From the NCBI RefSeq assembly GCF_016065055.1, contig NZ_CP065856.1, positions 3,657,836-3,721,835 of the forward strand: a stretch of 64,000 nucleotides of DNA, read 5' to 3'. Source of the DNA: Halosimplex litoreum. Lineage in GTDB: Archaea; Halobacteriota; Halobacteria; Halobacteriales; Haloarculaceae. Positions within the stretch are counted from its first letter, which is position 1. The number at the start of each line of letters is the position of its first letter. Shown here one piece after another: positions 49,110 through 58,436 of the stretch. Made by a program: the position numbers and the translations under genes. The notes beneath the pieces are model-generated. The model worked only from the letters and a program-made list of their open reading frames with translations, did no database searches and was not told the origin of the DNA.

Positions 49110-50498
49110 ATGGACCCCACTCTCGCGTCGTACACGACAGGAACGGCAGGTGTCCCGGTAACCGACCTCGTGATCGGGAGCCGATGGCTGGTTCGATGGG
49201 ACGTGAGCGGTGCACCGCTGGGAGCACTGCTCGTGATCGTGCTCGGTGGCCCACTCCTGCTGTCTGTCAGACAGTTCCGCCGCCGCATCGATCGGGAGGT
49301 TCTGGCGACGGTGGTGGTGTGGGGTGTCGGCGGGGCACTCGGCGGCGCTGGGCTGGGGCTGTGGATCGTCGGTGACGGCACCGACCTGCCGGTCGCCGTC
49401 GCACGAGCGGCCATCGGGGGCGCGATAGGAGGTGGGTTCGCCGGCGCGAAGATCGGAAGGGCCAGACAGGCCGCGGCACGCACCGAACGCGACCGACGGC
49501 GGTGGCGGTCGCTGTTCGCGAGGGCGCCGACGGCGGCCGCAGACCTGTCCGTCCGTGAGAACGCGTTCTCCATCGTCGCGGTCAACGACGAGTTTCGGAG
49601 CGCCTTCCCGACCGACGGAGACTACGAGGGACGACGGCTCAGATCCGTCGTCGATCTCGAACGGGTCGACGACGATCTCCACGGCACCGTCGCGACGGGG
49701 ACTGCGACGACGACCGACTTCTCCGTTCAGTCGTCCGACGACACCCGGTACTACCGTCTCCGACTGATACCGTACCGGCTCGACGATACGCGACGCGCGT
49801 TCGCGATCATCACCGACGGGACGAACCTGCGCAAAACCGAGCACGACCTCCAGACCGCCGTCTCCGAGCTATCCGAAAAGAACGACCGACTGGAACAGTT
49901 CGCAGGCGTCGTCAGTCACGACCTCCGGAACCCGCTCAACGTCGCGCTCGGGCGTCTCGAGCTCGTGGACGCTCCGGGCGACGAGCAGCATCTGGAGAAG
50001 ATCGCCACCGCACTCGCCCGGATCGAGGATCTGATCAGCGATCTCCTCGCGCTCGCCCGGGCGGGCAACTCCGTCGGCGACCGCCGCCCGACCGCCCTCG
50101 GTTCGACCGCCGATCGGGCGTGGGAGACCGTCGAGCAGCGGAACATGGAACTCTGTGTGGACACCGACGCGGTCGTACTGGCCGACGAAGACCGCCTCCA
50201 GCAGCTGTTCGAGAACCTCTTTCGGAACGCTCGCGAACACGCCGGTACCGACGGTACCGTCACCGTCGGCGATATCGACGACGAGGTCGGATTCTTCGTC
50301 GCCGACGACGGGCCGGGTATCGCTCCCGACGAACGCGAGACCGTCTTCGAGCCGGGGTACTCGTCGAAATCCACCGGTACCGGTCTCGGCCTCGACATCG
50401 TCCGTGCGATCGCTCGTGGCCACGACTGGCGGGTCGACGTGACGGAGTCGTCCGAGGGCGGCGCACGGTTCGAATTCCGGGACGTTCGGCACCCTTGA
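49110..50498 (+). CDS. Membrane sensor histidine kinase
   Basis: A 462-residue kinase. The N-terminus has three membrane segments (APLGALLVIVLGGPLLL, VLATVVVWGVGGALGGAGLGLW, VARAAIGGAIGGGFAG). A PAS-like domain spans about residues 150-245. The HisKA H box is FAGVVSHDLRNPLN with H270. The catalytic domain has an N box (NLFRNAREHA), G1 (DDGPGIAP) and G2 (STGTGLGLDI). The Gly-rich third membrane region is compositionally unusual. No response regulator is adjacent, so its partner must be elsewhere. Signal unknown. Confidence 0.9.
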   Translation: MDPTLASYTTGTAGVPVTDLVIGSRWLVRWDVSGAPLGALLVIVLGGPLLLSVRQFRRRIDREVLATVVVWGVGGALGGAGLGLWIVGDGTDLPVAVARAAIGGAIGGGFAGAKIGRARQAAARTERDRRRWRSLFARAPTAAADLSVRENAFSIVAVNDEFRSAFPTDGDYEGRRLRSVVDLERVDDDLHGTVATGTATTTDFSVQSSDDTRYYRLRLIPYRLDDTRRAFAIITDGTNLRKTEHDLQTAVSELSEKNDRLEQFAGVVSHDLRNPLNVALGRLELVDAPGDEQHLEKIATALARIEDLISDLLALARAGNSVGDRRPTALGSTADRAWETVEQRNMELCVDTDAVVLADEDRLQQLFENLFRNAREHAGTDGTVTVGDIDDEVGFFVADDGPGIAPDERETVFEPGYSSKSTGTGLGLDIVRAIARGHDWRVDVTESSEGGARFEFRDVRHP

Positions 50499-51001
50499 CC
50501 GGTCGCCACCGGACAACGAGCGCCGCCGCTGTACGGCGAGAGACTCCCGCCACCGTCGCCGGTCGCCGCGCGAACGGAACGCGATCCAGCTTCGGGTCAC
50601 AGTGTCCGGTTCGTGACAGCACGATCGAGACGACCGAGACGGGCGAGGAACCCGGTCCCGGACGGGCCGTCGCCAGCTCGCGCGGTGCTCCCGACCCCTG
50701 GATCGCCGCGGGCGAGCGCGACGCCGGCTGGGGACAGACTCGTCCCGCTGTCGCCGTGCGGTCCGCAGCTCGGAACCCCCGAGCGGTGGGCCCAGCGACC
50801 CGCTCGCGGCCGACTCGACCCACGGCCAGTCGGCCTCCGAGGCGACACACACGGCGGACGGTCGATCTCCCGACCCCCTGTTCGCGGATCTCCCGCCCGC
50901 AGGTCCCGAAGCGACCCGGACGGTTCTCGAACGGACCGTCGAGTGACGGGCCACCGGATCGAACGTAACCGATTTGGTTTTTGGGCTACACGTCTCGGAC
51001 G
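50499..51001. other. Gene-free stretch between the sensor kinase and a membrane protein
   Basis: Five hundred bases with no supported gene. Open frames here are Arg/Pro/Ser-rich and read equally poorly on both strands. I see no tRNA, inverted repeat array or copy of the modular repeat. A T-rich GGTTTTTGGG sequence at about 50975-50984 could serve as a promoter for the gene at 51002. Confidence 0.5.
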
Positions 51002-51766
51002 ATGCGACGTTTGCTCCGCGTCTCGCTGACCGCCTACGCTGCAGTGCTCGTCGCGCCGGTTGCGACACTGGCTCCGGCGCCGACCCGACCCGCCTTCGCC
51101 GCAGGCGCGGTCCTCGGTGGCGCCCTGGGATTCGGAGCGACCGCGACGCTCGACGGTCCGGACGGAGTGGTGACGCTCCCGCGGGTCGTCGTCGGTTTCG
51201 CGCTCCCGCTGGGATGGCTCTGGCCAGCCTGGCACGGCGCCACGTCGATCCCTTCGTTCCTGTTCACGCCCTGGACGGCGGGCGCGCTGGCCGTAGTCCC
51301 GTGGGTCGTCGCCGTTCTCGTCGCCTCGGACTGGCAGACCCGCGAGCGGATCGACGCGCTGACCGAGCGGGTCGTCTTCGAGGCTCGCGACCCCCCAAAG
51401 ACGCGTCGGCAGACGCGGATCGCCGCCGCGGCGGTCCTGGGAATCGGGGTCGTCGTCGCCGTCGTCGTCTTCGCACTCGGGGACGCCAGTGCGTCGATGT
51501 ACTGGCTCTTCCCGACGCTGCTCCCGGTCTGGATCCCGCTCCTCACCGACTCCGACGGCAATGAAGTCGCCGTCGCAGACGGCGGTCTCCGTGTCGAACG
51601 GCAGGTCTACGGCTGGGACACCGTCGACGACTACGAACTGACCGACGACGCGCTGACGCTCACGCGGCCCAAGTGGTACCGCGCCGACCTCTCGTTCGAC
51701 CGCGAGGATATCGACGACGTAGCCGCCGTGACTGCGGCTCTGGACGACCTGTTGACGCGGAACTGA
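51002..51766 (+). CDS. Membrane protein with C-terminal PH-like domain
   Basis: A 254-residue protein with five or six membrane helices (RVSLTAYAAVLVAPVATLA, GAVLGGALGFGATATL, VVVGFALPLGWLWPAW, AGALAVVPWVVAVLVAS, AAAAVLGIGVVVAVVVFAL) and a soluble C-terminal domain of about 80 residues (VADGGLRVERQVYGWDTVDDYELTDDAL, RADLSFDREDIDD). That domain looks like a bacterial PH-like fold. Conserved haloarchaeal membrane protein of unknown function. The ATG at 51002 is chosen as the first codon of the conserved part. It is convergent with the phosphohexomutase gene, 25 nt apart. Confidence 0.7.
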   Translation: MRRLLRVSLTAYAAVLVAPVATLAPAPTRPAFAAGAVLGGALGFGATATLDGPDGVVTLPRVVVGFALPLGWLWPAWHGATSIPSFLFTPWTAGALAVVPWVVAVLVASDWQTRERIDALTERVVFEARDPPKTRRQTRIAAAAVLGIGVVVAVVVFALGDASASMYWLFPTLLPVWIPLLTDSDGNEVAVADGGLRVERQVYGWDTVDDYELTDDALTLTRPKWYRADLSFDREDIDDVAAVTAALDDLLTRN

Positions 51767-51791
51767 TCCGCCACGCAATCGCGGTCCGCAT

Positions 51792-53144
51792 TCAGGCGTC
51801 GGTGACGGCCCCACGGACGACAGTCGTGACGGTGTCGACCAACTCCGAGACGTCCCCGCTCTCGGCGTAGACGCGGACGTACGGCTCGGTCCCGCTCGGG
51901 CGGACGAGCGCCCACGAGCCGTCCGGGAGTTCCAGGCGCACGCCGTACTCCGTATCGACGCTCGCGTCGGGCACCTCGCCAGGGAGCCGTTGCTCGACCA
52001 GCGCCATCGCGTCGGCCTTCGCCTCGTCCGGGCACTCGACGCTGACCTTCCGGTAGGGCCGTTCGGTCACCGGGTCGCGCAACACGGCGAGACCGGGGCC
52101 AGCGACGAGGCGGGCGAGCACCGCCGCGCTCGCGACGCCGTCGATCCAGCCGCCGAAGTCGGTGTGGACGTGTTTCCACGGTTCGGCCGCGAAGACGACC
52201 TCGGTGTCCGCGTCGCCGGCCGCGCGGGCGGCGGCGATCCCCTCGTGGAGCGCTCCCAGACGCACGCGCTCGACGCGTCCGCCGCCGGCGCGGACCCGCT
52301 CGTCGATGCGGGCGGAGGCGTTGGGCGTCGTGACGACGACCGGGTCGGCGGCGTCGCTCTCGACGGTGTAGTGCTCGGCCAGGACGGCGACGATGGTGTC
52401 CTCGTGGACGACCTCACCGCTCGCGTCGACGACGACGATACGGTCGGCGTCGCCGTCGTGGCCGATCCCCAGGTCCGCCTCACCCTCCGCGAGATACGAG
52501 CGCAAGTCGCGCAGGCTCTCGGGCGTCGGCTTGCTTTCGCGGCCGGGGAAGTGGCCGTCGACGTTGGCGTGGATCGCCGTCACGTCGGCGCCCAGGTCGC
52601 GGAGGACCTGCGGGGTCGCGACGCTCGCCATCCCGTTCCCGCAGTCGACCGCGACGGAGAGCCCGTCGAGCGGTTCGCCGTGGCCGCGAGCGAACTCGGC
52701 GACGGCGTCGCGGTACGCGCCGAGCACGTCGGCGCGGTCGCTCGACCCCCACTCGTCCCACGCGACGGGGTCGAGGTCGTCGGCGACCCGGCGCTCGACC
52801 CGCGCCTCGGCGTCGTCGCCGTACTCCTCCCCGTCGGCGAAGAGTTTGAGTCCGTTGTCCGTCGGCGGGTTGTGACTGGCCGTGACCATCACGCCGCGGC
52901 TCCGCTGGGCGGCGTAGGCCAGCGCCGGCGTCGGCACCTGCCCCACCCTTGTCACGTCGGCCCCGCTGCTGAGGAGTCCGGCTTCGACGGCCGCGACCAG
53001 TCCCTCGCCCGTGGTTCGCCCGTCGCGGCCGACGACGAACGAGTCGCCGTCCGCACCGGCGGCGCGCCCGACCGCGCGCGCCAACGCCGGCGTCACCCGA
53101 GACTGCACGTCGCCGCGGATGCCCGCGGTCCCGAACAGATCCAT
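51792..53144 (-). CDS. glmM: Phosphohexomutase (phosphoglucosamine mutase-like)
   Basis: A 450-residue alpha-D-phosphohexomutase that would interconvert hexosamine or hexose 6- and 1-phosphates, feeding cell-surface sugars and glycan synthesis. The phosphoserine is S90 in VTASHNPPTDNG. The Mg site is GHDGDADRIV. The sugar-binding region reads FAAEPWKHVHTDFGGWIDG, and the phosphate-binding end reads LVRPSGTEPYVRVYAE. The sugar loop differs from the GEQSGH form of typical GlmM, as in many archaeal paralogues, so substrate preference (glucosamine versus mannose) remains uncertain. Confidence 0.88.
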   Translation of the reverse strand: MDLFGTAGIRGDVQSRVTPALARAVGRAAGADGDSFVVGRDGRTTGEGLVAAVEAGLLSSGADVTRVGQVPTPALAYAAQRSRGVMVTASHNPPTDNGLKLFADGEEYGDDAEARVERRVADDLDPVAWDEWGSSDRADVLGAYRDAVAEFARGHGEPLDGLSVAVDCGNGMASVATPQVLRDLGADVTAIHANVDGHFPGRESKPTPESLRDLRSYLAEGEADLGIGHDGDADRIVVVDASGEVVHEDTIVAVLAEHYTVESDAADPVVVTTPNASARIDERVRAGGGRVERVRLGALHEGIAAARAAGDADTEVVFAAEPWKHVHTDFGGWIDGVASAAVLARLVAGPGLAVLRDPVTERPYRKVSVECPDEAKADAMALVEQRLPGEVPDASVDTEYGVRLELPDGSWALVRPSGTEPYVRVYAESGDVSELVDTVTTVVRGAVTDA

Positions 53145-53270
53145 ACCGGGCTCACGAGCGGGCGCCCATTAACCGTAGCGGCACGCGGTCGGGCGGCGGC
53201 GAGCGCGGTCGAGCCGTCGCCGCGGCCCAGTCGCTGGCCGTCCACGAAAGAGCGAGAGAAGGGGGCGGCG

Positions 53271-54002
53271 TTACTCGACGCCGTCGAAGTCCGGGTAGTC
53301 TTCGATGTCGACGCCCTCGTCGGTGACCTCGGCGACGTAGACGCCGTTGCCGGAGCCGGTGTCGCGCTCGGCGGCGGCGCGGACGCCGGCGACGGCGGCG
53401 CTGCGGGCCTCGTCCATGCTCATGCCGTCCTCGTAGCGGTCCTCCAGGGTACCGTAGGCGACGGTGAGCCCGGAGCCGGTGACGGTGTAGTCGTCTTCCA
53501 TGACGCCGCCGGCGGGGTCGATGGAGTAGACGTGACTCCCTTCCTCGTCGATGCCGCCGAGGATGGGGTTGATGGCAAAGAACGGACCGCCGCGAGCGAA
53601 GTTACCGGCGAGCGTCGAGAGGGCGGTCATGCTCATGTCCTCGCCCTTGCGGGCCTCGTAGAGGTCGACCTCCGCGCGCAGCGAGCGGATGAACGACTGG
53701 GCACCACCCACGGAACCGACGAGCGTCAGCGCGGCCGTCGGGTGGATCTGCTCGACCTTCTGGACGCGCTTGTTCGAGACGAACCGCCCGCCCAGGGAGG
53801 CGCGCATGTCCGTCGCGACGACGACGCCTTCGTCGGCGGTGATGCCGATGGTCGTCGTCCCGGTCTCGGCGACCTTGCTCTGGTCGCCCTGCGGGGACTC
53901 GTCGGGGAACGAACCGATCTCCGGCTCCGTCGGGTCGGGAATCCCGGCGTCGCGGCGCTGCAGATCGTTCGAGAACTCCGGGCCTGCGGATGGGTCGCGC
54001 AT
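53271..54002 (-). CDS. psmB: Proteasome subunit beta
   Basis: The proteolytic subunit of the archaeal 20S proteasome. The 243-residue precursor carries a long 48-residue propeptide; autocleavage at ETG|TTTIG would free the catalytic Thr49. The conserved DMRASLGG and FVSNKRVQKVEQI (Lys equivalent) and SGSGLTVAYG-like segments follow. An acidic tail ends with DYPDFDGVE. The alpha subunit gene is not in this window. A TATA box about 26-33 nt upstream of the ATG at 54002 gives a leaderless transcript. Confidence 0.96.
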   Translation of the reverse strand: MRDPSAGPEFSNDLQRRDAGIPDPTEPEIGSFPDESPQGDQSKVAETGTTTIGITADEGVVVATDMRASLGGRFVSNKRVQKVEQIHPTAALTLVGSVGGAQSFIRSLRAEVDLYEARKGEDMSMTALSTLAGNFARGGPFFAINPILGGIDEEGSHVYSIDPAGGVMEDDYTVTGSGLTVAYGTLEDRYEDGMSMDEARSAAVAGVRAAAERDTGSGNGVYVAEVTDEGVDIEDYPDFDGVE

Positions 54003-54027
54003 GATAAGCTGGTATCAGTCCTGTGCT

Positions 54028-54035
54028 GATAAAAC
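54028..54035 (-). promoter_or_regulatory. TATA box of psmB
   Basis: GTTTTATC on the minus strand, 26-33 nt before the psmB start codon at 54002. Confidence 0.55.
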
Positions 54036-54127
54036 CACCTTTTCGATCCCCCGTCCGGCCCGGACGCGACCCACCGTGGTCACTGGACGGTGGCGGCCTC
54101 GGCGACCCGACGGCCGGGCAAAAAGCG

Positions 54128-54310
54128 TTATCGCGCGGTGTCCGTCTCCACTTCCTCGTAGGTCTCGTTGACGCGGCTGACGGCCCGGTGGACCGGCAGG
54201 GAGATCCCCGCCTTCCGCATCACGAGTGCCAGCGGCAGCAGCAGGATGCCGGCGAACAGAGTCAACTGGTACAGTGCGAATACGATTGCACGGTTCAGGG
54301 TGGTACGCAT
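54128..54310 (-). CDS. Small single-helix membrane protein
   Basis: A 60-residue protein with one membrane helix (IVFALYQLTLFAGILLLPLALVM) and a soluble tail ending EVETDTAR. The ATG at 54310 is 31-38 nt after a clear TATA box. Conserved-looking short haloarchaeal membrane protein of unknown role; it lies upstream of psmB on the same strand but with its own promoter and a 125-nt gap. Confidence 0.7.
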   Translation of the reverse strand: MRTTLNRAIVFALYQLTLFAGILLLPLALVMRKAGISLPVHRAVSRVNETYEEVETDTAR

Positions 54311-54677
54311 CGTGGTATGATCTCTTCTCCACCGGTTAGAGTATATAAACCTTCTCCCCCGACGTCGGGTATTCGATAATGGATCGTGAGGGTATACCCC
54401 GTCGCGGTCTTGCGATTAAACTCAGATTGTCTCTGGGACAAACCGATCGGTACTCCCTCACGTTTTCGGGTAAGGGGCCGCTTGGTGAGTGCGGGAATCC
54501 TCATAAGTTATGGCCACCTTCGCGGTTACGTGCGCGGGGCGCCGAGCGGGCCGGGCGACCGGATTCGCGGGTCACGAGGGCTGGTCGCTGGGATGGGGCA
54601 GGACGTGTGGTCACCGGTGCCCGCGGCGTCGCGACGGGATCAAAAACAGGATTACGGAGAAAGGCGGAGTAGCGTGT
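54311..54677. other. Long AT-richer gene-free spacer before the DUF555 gene
   Basis: A 367-nt stretch between two divergent genes. The first 200 bases are noticeably AT-richer than the window and contain a perfect 10-base palindrome GGGTATACCC at 54390-54399 and a CATAAGTTATGG segment near 54503. The 97-codon frame from 54379 reads as basic noise beyond residue 45, so I do not call it. The spacer may carry control sites for both genes or a small RNA; I see no known RNA fold. Confidence 0.5.
54341..54348 (-). promoter_or_regulatory. TATA box of the 60-residue membrane protein gene
   Basis: TTTATATAC on the minus strand (54341-54348), about 31-38 nt before the ATG at 54310, in an unusually AT-rich spacer. 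Confidence 0.6.
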
Positions 54678-55034
54678 ATGAACTACATCGTAGTGATGGA
54701 AGCTGCCTGGTTGGTTCACGACGTGGACAACATCGACGACGCCATCGGCGTCGCCATCAGCGAGGCGGGCAAACGGCTCAACCAGAAGGACATGGACTAC
54801 GTCGAGGTGGGCGTGGGATCGACGAACTGTCCGGCCTGCGCCGAGCCGTTCGACTCGGCGTACATCGCCGCCGACACCGCACTGGTGGGCCTGGTGCTGG
54901 AGATGGAAGTGTTCAACGCCGAGAGCGAGGAACACGCCCAGCGCATCGCCAAGAGCGACGTCGGCGGCGCCCTGCGCGACGTGCCCCTCGACGTCATCGA
55001 GACCATCGAGACCGAGAGCGACGAGGAGAACTGA
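54678..55034 (+). CDS. UPF0212/DUF555 family protein
   Basis: A 118-residue protein matching the archaeal DUF555 (UPF0212) family: [41 protein letters not shown], then a zinc-ribbon-like pair [19 protein letters not shown]. The CxxC pair occurs once here, so metal binding might need a dimer. The role is unknown, though the family is conserved across Euryarchaeota. The ATG at 54678 is the conserved start. Confidence 0.92.
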   Translation: MNYIVVMEAAWLVHDVDNIDDAIGVAISEAGKRLNQKDMDYVEVGVGSTNCPACAEPFDSAYIAADTALVGLVLEMEVFNAESEEHAQRIAKSDVGGALRDVPLDVIETIETESDEEN

Positions 55035-55091
55035 CCTCGTCGGGGCCGGCGACCGCCGGCCGCCGCTCGGCGCGCCCCAGTCGACCTCTTC

Positions 55092-55997
55092 TCACCGCGC
55101 AGCCAGTCGCGTCCCCGTCTCGGCGCTGACCAGCAAGTCCGCCACTCGGTCGGCGGCGTCGGTCACTTCCGGCTCGCTCTTCAACAGCACCGTCTCGCTC
55201 GGGAACAAGTGGTCGCCCACTTCGAGGCCGTGTTCGCGCGCGGTCCCGCCGGAGACGGTCAGGTAGACGCCGATGCCCGTGTCCCCGATCGCGGCTTCCT
55301 CTTCGTCGTGGTCGGTCGTCGGATAGGTGAACTCGACGCCCTCGATCGCGGCAGTGCCGAGGACGCCCTCGACGAGGCGCTCGTAGCGCGGCGAGATGCA
55401 GAAGTCGCCCTCGTAGGCGTCGACGAGTTCCCGCGTCGGCTCGGCGTCGTACTCGGCGGCGAGTTCGGGCGTGACCAGCAGCGAGTGCCAGACGGTGTCG
55501 CCGAGCCCCGCGACCAGACGCACGTCGGTGTCTCGCGGGTCGACGCGCTCGTTGACGTCGCCGAGTTCGGTCAGCGGTTCCTCGCGGAGTTCGACCACCT
55601 CTTCGAGGAAGAGATCGGCGCTGTCGAACCCGAGCGGCATCTCGTGTTTCCGGAGCGCGCGGAACGGCTCCTCGCGACCGACGAGTCGCAACTGCAGGTC
55701 CTCGTCGACGGGGACGATCACGCTGTCGAAGACGATCCGGCGGGGCATCCCCGAGCGGTCGTCGCGGACGAGCGTGTACTCCGGTGCCGTCGGGTCGTCG
55801 CCGTCGCTGTAGGCGGCGAGCCGTTCGTACACGTCGCCGGTCGCCGACTGGTCGCCCTTGGTGACAGCCTTCTCGTAGCGCAGGGTCGAGATCACGTCGT
55901 CGGCCAGGCCGGCGACGCCCGTTTCCTCGGCGAGCCTGTCGAGGACCGCTTCGAGCGGGCGTCCCTTCCGCGGCACCGCGACGCTGACGGTCGTCAT
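55092..55997 (-). CDS. HisG-like (periplasmic-binding-fold) conserved protein
   Basis: A 301-residue soluble protein of uncertain function. The N-terminus SVAVPRKGRPLEAVLDRLAE recalls the AVPNKGR start of ATP phosphoribosyltransferase HisG, and the middle (VRLVAGLGDTVWHSLLVTPELA) resembles the two-lobed binding fold. The key HisG phosphate-binding glycine cluster is not obvious, so it may be a paralogue with another substrate. I choose the ATG at 55997; a TTG two codons upstream is less likely. Convergent with the DUF555 gene, with 57 nt between. Confidence 0.6.
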   Translation of the reverse strand: MTTVSVAVPRKGRPLEAVLDRLAEETGVAGLADDVISTLRYEKAVTKGDQSATGDVYERLAAYSDGDDPTAPEYTLVRDDRSGMPRRIVFDSVIVPVDEDLQLRLVGREEPFRALRKHEMPLGFDSADLFLEEVVELREEPLTELGDVNERVDPRDTDVRLVAGLGDTVWHSLLVTPELAAEYDAEPTRELVDAYEGDFCISPRYERLVEGVLGTAAIEGVEFTYPTTDHDEEEAAIGDTGIGVYLTVSGGTAREHGLEVGDHLFPSETVLLKSEPEVTDAADRVADLLVSAETGTRLAAR

Positions 55998-56102
55998 TGC
56001 CAAGGGGCACGCAAGCGGCGCGTAAAACGAGTCCGATCTCCGTGGCGTTCGCCGGCACGGGACCGTCCATCCCGACGAGTCCCCGGCCGGCGGTCTGGCG
56101 GC

Positions 56103-57323
56103 TCAGTTCCCGCCGATGACCGAGGAGAGCTGCTCGCGCCACTCCTTGAGCTCCTCGATCTCCTCGTCGATATCTTCGATGTCCGCGCGCACGTCCTCGA
56201 CGTCGATGTCGCCGACCTGCGATTCGAGCTCGTCGAGGTCGCTCTCGACCTCGTCGACGGATCCTTCGACGGAGTCGACCTCGTCCTGCACCGAGTCCAC
56301 GTCGCTCTGGACTGCTTCGACGTCCTCGAGGACCTCGTCCATGTCGGACTGGAGCGCGTCCATCGACGATTCGACGGAGGCGACGGTCTCCTCGACTTCG
56401 GAGATCGACTGTTCGTGACCCGAGGCCATCTCGCGGACCTGCTCCAGTTCGGACTCGAAGGACTCGACCTGCTCGCGGAACTCTTCGATCATCTCGTCGC
56501 CCGTCCCGTTCTCGTCGAGGAACTCCTCCAGCGCACCCGTGTACGCGAGCAGGTCCGACACCTCGGTCTGGAGGTGCTGGATGCGCGCGTCGACGCTCCC
56601 ATTGTCGTCCTCGGCCAGGTCGAACGCCTTGCGCAGCAGCTTCACGTCCTCGGCGTCGACGTTCTGGTTGCGGATCTCGGCGGCCAGCGCACCGACCAGC
56701 GAGTCCACGTCGGCGTCCTCGACGGCGACCGTCCCCCCCGAAGAGTCGCCGGAGGAGTCGCCGTCGCCGCCACCGCTACCGTTGGATCCGGCGTCCGCGG
56801 GCTCGTTCGGGTCCTTGAGGTTCAGCGTCTCCACGTCTTCGTCGCTCCCGTCGGGGTCCTCGTCGTCTTCGAGCCCCGGCACGTCGCCGTCGCCGGAGAT
56901 CACGTCGCGTACCACGTCGCTACTACCCTCGTCGACGACGGAACCGTCCCCGTCCTCCAGCGGCGGGTCGACCGTCTCGATGGTCGGCGTCGTGAGGAAC
57001 TGTTCGACGTTGTCGGTCCCGGTCGCCCGGATCCCGTAGACGGTCGTGTACTCCGCACCCGCCTCCAGTTCACGTTCGAAGGTGATCTGCTCCTCGTCGA
57101 TGGTCCAGTACTCCGAGCCGTACTCCGGGTGAAAGCCCAGGTCCTCGACGGCCACGTCCTCGGGTACCCGGTCGACCAGCGTCACCGTCACCGTCTCCGA
57201 GCGCGCCGACTGGATCTCGAAGGCGATCGCCGGCACCGGAAACTCGTCCTCCTCGAACCGCTTGTCCACCGCCACCCCGTCCGACGAGACCGACACTTTT
57301 TCGTACTGCTGTGAGTCGCTCAT
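56103..57323 (-). CDS. Acidic coiled-coil protein of unknown function
   Basis: A 406-residue cytoplasmic protein with three parts. Residues 1-120 form a beta-rich domain (VSVSSDGVAVDKRF, VTVTLVDRVPEDVAV, TVYGIRATGTDNVE). Residues about 120-215 are acidic Asp/Gly/Ser linker. Residues about 215-400 are a long coiled coil with heptads such as VDSVQDEVDSVEGSVDEVES, ending near a tryptophan-containing LKEWREQLSSVIGGN. No signal peptide, membrane helix or known catalytic motif is visible. A tether or cytoskeletal role is speculative. It stands alone; ATG at 57323. Confidence 0.7.
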   Translation of the reverse strand: MSDSQQYEKVSVSSDGVAVDKRFEEDEFPVPAIAFEIQSARSETVTVTLVDRVPEDVAVEDLGFHPEYGSEYWTIDEEQITFERELEAGAEYTTVYGIRATGTDNVEQFLTTPTIETVDPPLEDGDGSVVDEGSSDVVRDVISGDGDVPGLEDDEDPDGSDEDVETLNLKDPNEPADAGSNGSGGGDGDSSGDSSGGTVAVEDADVDSLVGALAAEIRNQNVDAEDVKLLRKAFDLAEDDNGSVDARIQHLQTEVSDLLAYTGALEEFLDENGTGDEMIEEFREQVESFESELEQVREMASGHEQSISEVEETVASVESSMDALQSDMDEVLEDVEAVQSDVDSVQDEVDSVEGSVDEVESDLDELESQVGDIDVEDVRADIEDIDEEIEELKEWREQLSSVIGGN

Positions 57324-57519
57324 GTGTTCCCTCTCGTTTTGGGACCAACTTAATGATACTTATTGTCCGGAATATTTCATCTCGGGCCAGCGGGAGGTAC
57401 GCGCGGAATTTCGGGTGTTCGGCGATCGAACTCGGCGATCGAACGGCCGACGGTGGCGACGGCCCCGAGACGCTCGTCACTCGCGGTGGTCCACGTTCGA
57501 CGGGGATCGACCGGCCGCC

Positions 57520-58353
57520 TCAGAGGTCGAATCGGTCGCCGATCTCGACGATCCGGAGGTTCTCGGGGTACTCGAAGCTGGCGGCGTGGTTGTGCAGCAC
57601 CGTCGGCTCGGTCGTCATGCCCTTCCACATGTCCCAGTGGCTCGGCACCAGCGTGTCGAGCTGGAGCTCGTTGGCAGCTTCGATAATCATGTTCTCGTCG
57701 CTGTACCACCGGGTGCGCACGTCCTCGCCGGTCTCCTTGTCCGGGATGTTGCCGACGGCACCGAACGCCAGCACGCCGACGTCGATGTCGTACTCCTCGC
57801 CGACCGCCTCGAACTCGCCGGGCCGGGCGTCGCCACCGTGGAAGAACGTGCCGGCCTCGTGTTCGAAGACCAGCGAGACCGGGTGGACGGCGTCGGGGTC
57901 GTTGGCGGGCTCGACGTGGACGGTCAGCTCGCCGAGCTCGACCGTGTCGCCCTCCTCGATTTCGTGGAGCTGGTCGTCGTTCACGTCCCAGTTGCCGGTC
58001 CAGTCCTCCTCTTCGATCACGTCGTGGCCCGCGTCGGCCGTGTAGTAGTCGGCGCCGGTGTTTTCGAGGATCGGCGCCTGGCTCGGGCCGTGGACGTGGT
58101 CGACGTGTTCGTGGGTGCCGAACATCGCGTCGGCCTCGGACACGTCCTCGGGGTCGAACGGCACGGGGATCATCCGCAGCGTCCGCGGCGGGTCCCCGAG
58201 GCCGAGATAGGGGTCGACGTACACCGTCGTGTCGTCGCTCGCCTTGAGGATGAAGCCGTTACAACCGAGATACCAGATCGCGAGGGTGTCCGGCGACGCC
58301 GATTCCACTGCACGGGGGAGCCAGTCGCCCCAGTCGCTGCTGCCAACAGTCAT
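57520..58353 (-). CDS. UlaG-like metallo-beta-lactamase-fold lactonase
   Basis: A 277-residue protein of the L-ascorbate-6-phosphate lactonase UlaG group. The full zinc motif GTHEHVDHVHG (HxHxDH) is present, then HGGDARPGEF (later His/Asp) and PSHWDMWKGMTTEP. An N-terminal WYLGCNGFILKASDDTTVYVDPY matches the family. The substrate might be a sugar lactone or cyclic phosphate; no ascorbate pathway genes are near, so the family name should not be read as function. Cytoplasmic; start ATG at 58353. Confidence 0.85.
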   Translation of the reverse strand: MTVGSSDWGDWLPRAVESASPDTLAIWYLGCNGFILKASDDTTVYVDPYLGLGDPPRTLRMIPVPFDPEDVSEADAMFGTHEHVDHVHGPSQAPILENTGADYYTADAGHDVIEEEDWTGNWDVNDDQLHEIEEGDTVELGELTVHVEPANDPDAVHPVSLVFEHEAGTFFHGGDARPGEFEAVGEEYDIDVGVLAFGAVGNIPDKETGEDVRTRWYSDENMIIEAANELQLDTLVPSHWDMWKGMTTEPTVLHNHAASFEYPENLRIVEIGDRFDL

Positions 58354-58436
58354 GACTCACCCTGCACGTACCAGCGGCTAAGGTATTGCGTTTTCGCGCA
58401 CGGGAGACGGGCGGCCGACCGCGCCGCGACCGACGG

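Noticed and set aside
50597-51814. 405-residue minus-strand frame across the gap at 50.5-51 kb
   Set aside because: Arg/Pro-rich with no domain, antisense to a supported membrane protein gene.
54379-54672. 97-residue plus-strand frame before DUF555
   Set aside because: Only the first 45 codons look mildly protein-like, the rest is Arg/Gly-rich, and no promoter at the right distance was seen.
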